64,000 nucleotides of DNA from Diadophis punctatus similis (taxonomy: Eukaryota > Chordata > Lepidosauria > Squamata > Dipsadidae), in assembly GCA_023053685.1 (NCBI GenBank), contig JALIGW010000013.1:14308001-14372000 (forward strand), read 5' to 3'. Below, one piece after another: positions 54,832 through 64,000 of this stretch; the first letter of the stretch is position 1, and every line of letters starts with the position of its first letter. The translations under genes and the position numbers were made by a program. Under the pieces are notes generated by a model that was not told the origin of the DNA, did not search any database, and worked only from the letters and a program-made list of their open reading frames with translations.

Positions 54832-55240
54832 CGAGGGAGCGCGCGGCTGAGAGGCATCTCGCGCGGGGAGGAAACTTTGTCTGGCTTGGCTTCGAGAGCG
54901 AGCAAGCAAGCGAGAGCAGCGCAGCCACAGCGGGAAGGGAAGCAAGCAGCCTGCTCTGCCACTCAAGCCAGCGGCTGCCGGAAGCAACAAGGGCGTTAGG
55001 AAAAGAGAAGGAGGAGCGCCGCCACCGCCGCTAGCACTCTTTCCTTCAGTTCTATCTTTTCCTTCTCTTTTCCTAACGCCCTTGTTGCTTCCGGCAGCCG
55101 CTGGCTTGAGTGGCAGAGCAGGCTGCTTGCTTCCCTTCCCGCTGTGGCTGCGCTGCTCTCACTTGCTTGCTCGCTCTCGAAGCCAAGCCAGACAAAGTTT
55201 CCTCCCCGCGCGAGATGCCTCTCAGCCGCGCGCTCCCTCG
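54832..55240. repeat. GC-rich inverted repeat, arms 181 bp, loop 47 bp
   Basis: Arm 54832-55012 (CGAGGGAGCGCGCGGCTGAG ... AAAAGAGAAGGA) and the complement of 55060-55240 are almost identical. The arms look like a 5' leader or CpG island; not recognised. Confidence 0.9.
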
Positions 55241-55334
55241 GCACGACCGCAGCCGCCACCAGCACTCTTTTCTTCATTTGGGAAAAAGGATCTTGTGGTA
55301 CTGAGGGCTAGGAAAGAGGGAAGAAGAGAAAAGG

Positions 55335-55645
55335 GAAGGAAGGAAGACCAGAGATGAAAGAAAGGAAGGAAGGAAGGAAGGAAGGAAGGAAGGAAGGAAG
55401 GAAGGAAGGAAGGAAGGAAGGAAGGAAGGAAGGAAGGAAGGAAGGAAGATCAGAGATGAATGAAAGGAAGGAAGGAAGGAAGGAAGGAAGGAAGGAAGGA
55501 AGGAAGGAAGGAAGGAAGGAAAGAAGGAAGGAAGACCAGAGATGAAAGGAAGGAAGGAAGGAAGGAAGACCAGAGATGAAAGGAAGGAAGGAAGGAAGGA
55601 AGACCAGAGATGGAAGGAAGGAAGGAAGGAAGGAAGAGGAAGAAG
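55335..55645 (+). repeat. (GGAA)n microsatellite with GAT(C/G)AGAGATGAA spacers
   Basis: Long GGAA runs are broken by a recurring AGACCAGAGATG(A/G)AA unit, so there is higher-order structure. Confidence 0.95.
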
Positions 55646-55939
55646 AAGAGGAAGGGTGGGAGGAAGAGAAAAAAGTGAGAGGGAAAGAAAGAAAGAAAGA
55701 AAGATTTTAGGAAGGAAGGAAGACAGAAAGAAAAAGAAAGATGGTAGGAGGGGTAGTCTTATACGAAGAGTATATCCCAAACTCTATATTTTCATTGGAA
55801 AAGTTGGGGGTCGTCTTATATGCCCAGTCGTCTTACACGCCGGAATATACGGTATATGGCTCTCACTGAAATAAATTTCCAAATTTTTTGCTTTCATGGC
55901 TCTCTTAGTCAAAAAGGTTCCCGACCCATGTTCTAGAGC

Positions 55940-56083
55940 CAGGGATCTCCAACCTTGGCAACTTTAAGACTTGTGGACTTCAACTCCCAGAATTCAACAG
56001 CCAGCTTTGTTAGCTTTGCTGGCTGTGGAATTCTGGGAGTTGAAGTCCACAAGTCTTAAAGTTGCCAAGGTTAGAGATCCCTG
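55940..56083. mobile_element. Hairpin MITE, near-perfect palindrome
   Basis: The arms CAGGGATCTCCAACCTTGGC ... GACTTCAACTCCCAGAATTC and their complement have a short loop (TTTGTTAGC). It lies one base after the duplication of the preceding hAT element. Confidence 0.9.
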
Positions 56084-56554
56084 TAAATCCCTGTAACAAA
56101 ATAAAGAAGCTTTTTAAAATAAATGCTTGCTCTGAAGAGGCCCAGTGCTATTGTATCCTCTTTTAAATAATAGAGAATAATGTATACTTCCAGAAATTTT
56201 AATTAATTTTAACAGCTCTGTACAAGTATAGTCTGAAATGTAACAGTATCCTGTTTAGTATTAGAGTTTAGTTACCTTGGAGTACATCTATTTAAATAAT
56301 TGGGAAGAGTTAGTGTGACTACATTTAAGAAAACTTTCTGGCATAATGTACATTTCTCCAATTCTTTGCTATTTCTATGAGTCAGGCACACATGCACAGA
56401 AATACACAGCAAACAGTGTATATCATCTGTACTGTTTGCTGTTTGCTGTTTGGCAAATTGCTTGGATGCAGAGGCCTTTTTTCCTTGTTTTCCTCCCCCA
56501 AAACTAAGGTGCGTCTTATACTTCGGTGCGTCTTATACTCCGAAAAATACGGTA

Positions 56555-57670
56555 TATATTTTAGTGTGTGTTTTTTTGCATTGCAGAAGCAGAAGAAAAC
56601 ATTATATAAATATGCAGCCATTCATATCACAAAGGGTCCTGTTACAGTTTCTATGTCACATTGGAATCATTTACAAGTGATGTAATTAAGACAAAAGGTG
56701 TAATTAGCATTACTTGTAAAAACACCTCTGAAAATTAGAGTGCTTTGAGACTAACAGATTTATTTTTGAATCCTTCACTAAGCATTTTCATGAGTAGCTC
56801 TACCTTGCAACAGGATGAATGATTGGTTCCAATAGCAACACGATGAAAAGATTAAGTGATGTAAGGACAATGGACAGTTTTAAGAGCATTAGTTTAAAAA
56901 ATCTTGGGTGGAACTGAGCTTTTTAAATATTTGAAGCACCTCCAGAGAAATCACTTGTTATTTACTTTTCTTCAATGCCAGAGTATTTTTGCCCAGATTG
57001 TTTCATGAAGTTTGGAGTGTTTACTACTTTTTGTATTTTTACAGTATAAAGTATAAACATTTATGATGGATCCATTTCTCATTTTTGGACATAGCATCTG
57101 GCTTTGCAGATGATGAGAAAACAAACTATCCTAACAAATATTGTATGAATAGTGAAGATCAAATGATTTCTCTCTAACTGTTCCTTAAAAGACAAAGGGA
57201 ATACGGTAATACATATAAGCTTCAGATAGGAAATATGAAACATGGTGTAACTCATATTTCACTATATTTCATTTTAACCAGCCTCCAAAGAACATTAAAT
57301 TCTGAAGGATTCATATGCCCACCTACCATTATGTTTGAGTCAATCATTATTCAGTGAATATTAACATAAGGTATTTTATTCAACTAATATAAATCAGGAA
57401 ATACAATAATATTTCTATACTTTGGAGAGTCTATCTCATTCTTTTTCAGTTAAAAAGTTCAGTGTCTTTGTGTGTGCATGGAAGATTCAGTATTAATGAA
57501 TAATGTTTTATACAAATAAAGCAGAGAAGAGGCTTACTGCATTAGATATAGATGGTTCTTAATATGCACATATTTTGCTTGATTTTCCAACAGTACAACT
57601 GGATTGTCTAGTGAATGCAGATATTCCACAGGGAAATATTCTGATTGGGGCAATATTGTATATTGTATGT
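56555..57670. other. Unclassified AT-rich DNA
   Basis: No supported feature. Confidence 0.4.
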
Positions 57671-57926
57671 AGGAACCGTGGTGGTACAATGGTTAGAATG
57701 CAGTACTGCAGGCTACTTCTGCTGACTGCCGGCTGCCAGCAATTTGGCAGTTTGAATCTCACCAGGCTCATGGTTGATTCAGCCTTCCATCCTTCCGATG
57801 TCAGTAAAATGAGGACCCAGGTTGTTGGGGACAATATGCTGACTCTGCAAACCACTTAGAGAGGTCTGTAAAAGCACTGCGAAGCGGTATATAAGTCTAA
57901 GTGCTATTGCTTGCTATTGCTATTTC
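57671..57926 (+). mobile_element. Sauria-type SINE
   Basis: It starts AGGAACCGTGGTGGTACAAT, with body GCAGTACTGCAGGCTACTTC and the B-box-like TTTGAATCTCACC. It ends TATATAAGTCTAAGTGCTAT with TTGC/TATTGC tails. A 26-base tail fragment of another copy is at 57981-58006. Confidence 0.85.
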
Positions 57927-58015
57927 TTAAAGGTCTATAAAAATACTAAATATAGTAAAATAGATTTTTAATAATCCATGTATATAAGTCTAAGTGCTAT
58001 TGCTATACTATAGAT

Positions 58016-59016
<1,001 letters not shown>

Positions 59017-59085
59017 CTATAGACTATGGTGTTGTGTGGATGAAAACACTGCCAGCAAACTAACATATATTGGATTACCTTAGAG

Positions 59086-59446
59086 CAGTGGTTCCCAACC
59101 TGTGGTACGTGTACCACTAGTGGTACGCGAGGGCCTTCCAGGTGGTACACGAACACTTTCGGGGTCATGAACGATTTTTAGTTAGTATTTTTTACTTCAC
59201 AAAAATGTTTACTGCCTAACACAAGATAATCTGGCAACGATTTGCAACTGTTGCCACACGCCACCCACCTGGTCCCAGCGGCCCGAAAATCCAGTTGCTG
59301 GATGCGCGGGGCCAAAAAAGGAACGGTACAATTATGGAAATAAAGTGACATCTGATCGAATTTAGTTTCTCTGGAACCAGGTAGTACGCGGCGACTGTAC
59401 GAGACCTCCAAGTGGTACTCGATCACAAAAAGGTTGGGAACCACTG
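59086..59446. mobile_element. hAT MITE, 361 bp, perfect 8-bp TSD
   Basis: CAGTGGTTCCCAACCTGTGG on the left and AAAAGGTTGGGAACCACTG on the right; CCTTAGAG on both sides (59078-59085, 59447-59454). Subterminal GTGGTAC repeats in both ends. Confidence 0.9.
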
Positions 59447-59454
59447 CCTTAGAG

Positions 59455-59990
59455 GGTGACCTATGTCAGACAAAGACTCATCTAAATTATCATTTCTTTA
59501 AATATAAATGGCTTAATGGCAGGATGAGGACTACAATGTAGCCCCCTCTTTTTCCTAAACTCAGTTAATCATATAATTCTGGGAATGATACAACTTAAGC
59601 TCAAATGTATGGCACCAAGAAGAATGATATCTTTATAAGCAATTTATATTGTGGTAGGTAAACTTGTTAGACTTTCACAAAGTTACCTCCCCAAGGGAGG
59701 CTCCAAATATTAGAGGTGCAGGAAGAAAGCAGGACTGTATCAGCTGGATCCATTCATTATATTCTCTGCACTTCCCATTCCCTCTGTTCTGTGTCATATC
59801 AAGGCATGGTTAGCCCCATAATGGAAGGATGACATGTCATGCATAAGAAACAGAACTTTAAAAAAAAACATTTTGTGAAGTATTGCAGGAATAGGTTTCT
59901 GAAACTCAATACCCTACAGACAAGAAGGCTGGGATTTGTGGTCCAAAATATCAGTGGGTACCAGTGGGGACTGTTGATTATAAGCATACC

Positions 59991-60076
<86 letters not shown>

Positions 60077-61019
60077 TAGAATGGCTGAACTGATACTGAT
60101 CTTTGGAGCTACAATTCATGAAAATCAATAGAAAAGCAATTGAATGAATTTCTGGCTTGATAGTATCCTTCAAAGATAATGTATGTATCCAACTCTATAT
60201 TTTCTATTAACATTGGCTGTTCCTTCACAGTATTGCCAAGAAATTAACTATCCTCCTCTGCCTCCTGATCGACACATGAAGCTAAATTGTAAAATAATTT
60301 CAATATACTTCTTTTCCTAAATGGAGCTACTTTCTTCACAATTATCTTTTGACTACCTGTTTCATATAAATGAAGTATTGCAGTATTGCACTCTCTTAGC
60401 CCATACACACATTTATGCCTAAATGAAATGTTCAATTTCCTTTTCCGCAAGTATTTCTCTTGGTATGTTCCCATGTTATCAACTCACTTTGTATCTGAAT
60501 CTTGTTCTATCCCTGGCAAGCAAATGTATTTCATCATGGCATATTTAAAGGGTAGAGAAAATGCTTGCTTCAGAAAAAAAAAGATATCTCATATATCAAT
60601 TTTCAGAAAAGGATATGAAAAAGAAAATTGATTTATATCCTTTCCTAAATACAGGATATTAATCTTTTGAAAGCAAATTTTACTTTCAGACACAATTACA
60701 GTCACTTACATAGTGACCGTGTAAGGAACAAGAATTGTATCAATACCTGTTTTGTCAAATAACTGTATTTATTATTTCTGCAAACAATATGCCTCTATGC
60801 AAAATGAGTTGTGCACATACCTCCATTTATAAGGATAGGTACAAGAACATATTATAATCCAGAAATGTGAAGCTGTAGTAACTTATTCTGGTTTGTGCAC
60901 TGTGATATATTGATCCATAAATTTTGTCTTGCAAAACTGATTCCCAGTCCACAGGTCAGCCATGTACATCTGGTAAGCACTGTAAACAGAGGCATCTATT
61001 ACAAACCATAATGAAAGTA
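59455..61019. other. Unclassified DNA with a CA array
   Basis: (AC)n at 59991-60074. Otherwise no supported feature. Confidence 0.4.
59991..60074 (+). repeat. (AC)n microsatellite
   Basis: About 42 AC units. Confidence 0.95.
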
Positions 61020-61740
61020 ATACATGAAATTGCTACCAAGTCTATGTGGGACAAACATCACATCAATTAAAAACCAGGATCCATGAACATCAGCTGGCAG
61101 TCAAAAGTCATGATCCCAAATCCTTAATCTCTACCTACCCATACCAACACCAAACAGCACCAGTTCAATTGGAGCAAACCAAAAATCATTAGCCAGACTA
61201 CTACCCATCACACTTGTGAGTTCATTGAAGCCTGGCACTCCACACACAATTCCATCAACAAACACATTGACTACAACCAGCCTATAAACCCCTCAGAATC
61301 CAAATCAACCACAAGCCAACCAGAGACAGCACCAACCCTCAACCAACCTACACAAGCCCCTCCCAACCAGCACTTCACCACCCAATGACTCTCTTGTAAA
61401 CTCCCCATCACAAGACCCATCACAAGACTCTCACTGGTAACTCACACCTGACCTATTACAAAACCCACCACAAGAACCTCACTTGACATACACACACCTG
61501 ACCCATTACAAGACCCATTACAAGACTCATCACAAGACTCTGACCTGATGGGACCCTCACCCGATGTGACCTCCCCATCACAAGACCTACTGCTCTCATG
61601 AAGCCCTTATGAACAGACCACTGACATTGACATTCCCTCAACTCTTCTGAAGATGTTACCTAACCTGGTAATGAAATGTTTGGAAACCAACCCACAAGCT
61701 CAGAGAATGAACCTTCACCCTCATCCTATACCCAAGCTAC
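61020..61740 (+). pseudogene. Penelope-like element: GIY-YIG endonuclease remnant and 3' tail
   Basis: From 61031 the frame reads CYQVYVGQTSHQLKTRIHEH, then LAVKSHDPKSLIS, the GIY-YIG endonuclease start of Penelope-like elements (Y.VYVG.T...L..R..EH). It stops at TAG 61195-61197. Later frames keep a decayed linker (N-PAYKPLRIQ-like) to about 61320. The 3' part has repeated CATCACAAGACTC/CATTACAAGACC units (61405-61600) and the tail GAAGATGTTACCTAACCTGG ... CAAGCTCAGAGAATG. The reverse transcriptase is absent. Confidence 0.6.
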
Positions 61741-61941
61741 ACATATTTGGCACTATTGTAATAGCACTGTCTTGATCTTTCATGCCTACAACATTGAGTT
61801 TGCATCATAGAGAGATGGAACAAGTGTTGTTATCTGCTCCCTTTCCCCATGGATATCTATGATTGTGAGAAGTGAAGTACTGACTAAAAGCCCTGATCCA
61901 CCAGAGCTAATCTTATGTTCTTATGATCCCATAGCCTAGAG

Positions 61942-62076
61942 CAGGGGTAGGCAAAGTTGGCTCTTCTATGACTCGTGGACTTCAACTCCCAAAATTCCTG
62001 AGCCAATCATACTAGCTCAGGAATTCTGGGAGTTGAAGTCCGCAAGTCATAGAAGAGCCAACTTTGCCTACCCCTG
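61942..62076. mobile_element. Hairpin MITE, near-perfect palindrome
   Basis: CAGGGGTAGGCAAAGTTGGC ... GACTTCAACTCCCAAAATTC and its complement. The flanks GCCTAGAG / ACCTAGAG match at 7 of 8. Confidence 0.9.
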
Positions 62077-62084
62077 ACCTAGAG

Positions 62085-63534
62085 CTTTAATGCCTTCACT
62101 GCTTAGGACCAAAAGGATCACAGGTTGTTTAGTCATATATAAAAACAGTGTTTCATGGCTCTTCTCTGTTTATGCATCAGTCCTAGAAGAAAAAGTTCTG
62201 GTTTCAGTTGAATGTCAGACTTTAAAATCCTATAATCAATAAGCTCCTATTCAGCATCTAGAATGGACGTTTCAAGAAAGGATGAAGAATGAGTCTATTT
62301 TGCACCATGAAGAGGCAAATTTCAGATATGTTCATTCTCCATTCATCATATTTTAGCCCTGTCATTTGGCATAGAAATATGGTGGCAAATCTAATTTATT
62401 TATTTATGGTTTAATTGTTCTTTTTACTGTATGTTATCCTGGTTTTAAATTTGACCCAATTTTAAAGTCCCTCTTATGGGAAAATCTATGGGATATTGAG
62501 GGTGATCATCATTTTCCTTATTTAAAAACTGCGTGAAAAATCCAGAATCAAAATAAATTGTAATTCACAACTTAGCTATTAATTTAAATCTTTGCACACA
62601 AGAGAGAGAGACAACCTTGCCTGTTAGAATCATCCCTGTCCAATCTTTATATTCACTTTGAAGAAAGTCACAGAACTTAATTTCTACCCACCCCCACCCC
62701 CCACCCCCCAATAACTGACAAGAAACTCTTGTTCTATGCTGGTCATCAGCTGATATTTTGAAAACTCTGGTTGGTATCAGATGAGGATTTCAAAGCTTAG
62801 CGCAGCACTCTAGAGAAAACCAAATAGTAATCATTTTTTGGATGATTGAAATAATGGTCTTTGATTCAAACAAAAACAAAAACTGGGAACACAAGATGGG
62901 TTATGAGTGGGTAAGGGATCGTGTGGGTGAGGAGTTGGGATAGGTTTTTTCAGAGATATTGGGCCCTGAAAGCATATGTGGATGTGGCTATTTGGAGGCC
63001 CAAAGATGTGGTTCTATGGTCCTAAATGTCTTCTGGTCTGCAAGATGTTGAATGTATCGCAGCGGCCTTTATAGCTCGCTGAGCAATATCTACCCAAACA
63101 TCAAGTCATTGGAAATAGTGCAATATACTTTCATAAGAATGCTGCTTTCAGGACCAACCTGAGCATCTAATCCAGTCCTGAGACTGGGCTGCTGAAGATC
63201 AAGGCTGCAAATAATTCATTCATTCATTAATTACTGACTTGGATATCATTGTTCCCCAAAAGTTTGCTAGTTTGCTTTTTGCTTAACTGAATCATTTCAA
63301 TCCTCATTGTCCTAGGCAGTTATAGAAAAACTTTTCTCATAGTCTTTCAGGAGATTTCTTAGATATTTTACAAGTCACTAAGAAAATAATCAGAAAACAC
63401 TTTCTATATTGTGAATGTAAAATTAGGCTGGTCTGATCTTCTTTTACTTATTCAAAAGTGTATGAAAATGACAGAATCAGCATAAAGTGTCATTCACAAG
63501 GATTGCTATCAGATCAAAGCCTTATACACAAGAG
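62085..63534. other. Unclassified AT-rich DNA
   Basis: A CCCACCCCC run is near 62688-62708. No gene. Confidence 0.4.
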
Positions 63535-63602
63535 ATACAGATAGCAGGGCATTGGACTAGACTAGATGATGCCCAAGGTATCTTCCAACTCTATTGTTCT
63601 GT
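63535..63602 (+). mobile_element. CR1 LINE 3' terminal fragment
   Basis: CAGGGCATTGGACTAGACTA, then CCAAGGTATCTTCCAACTCT and ATTGTTCTGTTA is the CR1 terminal signature. Confidence 0.65.
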
Positions 63603-64000
63603 TAGAGCTACGTATCAGGACCCCTCTTCAATTCATTTGGAAAGAAATCCACATCTGAATTTGGCCTAAATTCAGAATCCTTTAGGAAATAAACAGAAAA
63701 ATGCCAGATGGAACCCACTAATTATATCAATTCATTTATTTTACCATCCCAACAAAGGTACTTCTGTAGAACAAGATTCAATATTCTATCTTCAGCAGGG
63801 AAATTTATCAAAGTCCCTGTAGCTTGCTGTACTTGTCCCTCTGGCTGTGGTGCTGTTAAATCTATTCGTCATGTATTGCTCTACTGACCCTCTTATAATG
63901 ACAGCTGGAAAAAACTTATTTGTCCCTTGTTACCACCTGCTTCAGGTTATTCTGCTGAATTTTATGTTAACTTCTTCAGGGAAGAAAACTTCAGTCACAT
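63603..64000. other. Unclassified DNA to window end
   Basis: Nothing recognised. Confidence 0.4.

Larger units (their letters stand above)
54650..55852. mobile_element. CCGTATATTCCGGCG... element with foldback core, left end lost
   Basis: The right end (complement CCGTATATTCCGGCGTGTAA, followed by TA) and the GC-rich core match the element at 18065-19203 in inverse orientation. The core here is extended by a foldback and by GGAA arrays. The left TIR is missing. Confidence 0.7.
54224..55930. mobile_element. hAT element (CAGGGGTCGGGAACC family), perfect 8-bp TSD
   Basis: CAGGGGTCGGGAACCTATGG on the left and AAAGGTTCCCGACCCATG on the right. TTCTAGAG flanks both sides (54216-54223, 55931-55938). 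The interior is filled by another TA-type element (right end at 55852) and a possible ACCGGTT-family left end at 54293. No transposase frame. Confidence 0.85.
53831..56552. mobile_element. TA-flanked CCGTATTTTTCGGAGTATAAGACGCACC element, expanded by nested insertions
   Basis: Left TIR at 53831 and right TIR ending 56552 are exact complements over the first ~28 bases, between TAs (53829-53830, 56553-56554). Subterminal features match the copy at 12537-13110 (GTGCGTCTTATACACCGAAT on the left, CTTGTTTTCCTCC on the right). Its length is explained by the hAT element at 54224-55930 and a hairpin MITE at 55940-56083. Confidence 0.85.

Noticed and set aside
60386..60631. 81-codon frame as a small gene
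   Set aside because: AT-rich, no motif, no start-context or splice support; typical of the incidental 60-110-codon frames across this window.

Overview
This window looks like gene-poor, repeat-dense DNA from a squamate reptile, most likely a colubroid snake. The evidence is its repeat content: a tyrosine-recombinase (DIRS) retrotransposon, CR1- and L2-like LINE 3' ends whose tails run into ATTCT/AATAG microsatellite, Sauria-type tRNA-derived SINEs, Penelope-like remnants, SPIN-type and other hAT elements, and many short TIR elements. No intact host gene, tRNA, rRNA or CRISPR array could be supported. The only long, clean coding frames belong to the DIRS element at the left edge.

Layout. 1-3586: right part of a DIRS element (gag C-terminus, RT/RNase H/methyltransferase-like ORF, overlapping tyrosine recombinase ORF, internal complementary region, right terminal repeat). 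4642-6055: a TIR element whose GC-rich core is a ~0.5 kb inverted duplication. Each arm carries a TATA-type promoter and the first codons of a HES1/HES4-like bHLH repressor gene, so it appears to be a captured host promoter plus exon 1. 6-13 kb: AT-rich DNA with scattered TIR elements. 13.85-15.03 kb: an L2/CR1-like LINE nested in a MITE. 15.4-16.1 kb: a ~270 bp near-identical inverted repeat. 18.1-19.2 kb: a TA-flanked element with a GC-rich core and large TTTC arrays. 20.7-37.9 kb: SPIN-like, hAT-like, SINE, Penelope and MITE insertions separated by unique-looking DNA. 38.4-40.7 kb: a Ty1/copia pol pseudogene broken by two hAT insertions. 42.6-43.9 kb: a TIR element with promoter-like and intron-like content. 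50.3-52.8 kb: a CR1 LINE (minus strand) split by two hAT elements, the larger with a CpG-rich, exon-1-like core. 53.8-56.6 kb: a nest at least three insertions deep. 57.7-63.6 kb: a SINE, two hAT elements with clear 8-bp duplications, a Penelope GIY-YIG remnant, a hairpin MITE and a CR1 tail.

Two themes connect the window. First, several non-autonomous DNA elements here have CpG-rich, promoter-like cores, some folded back on themselves; the HES-bearing one is the clearest gene-fragment capture. Second, hAT-type insertions repeatedly chose TCTAGAG-like targets with a central TA, and in one place two elements are stacked on the same target. All family assignments come from reading the sequence and from memory of the families; no database search was run.
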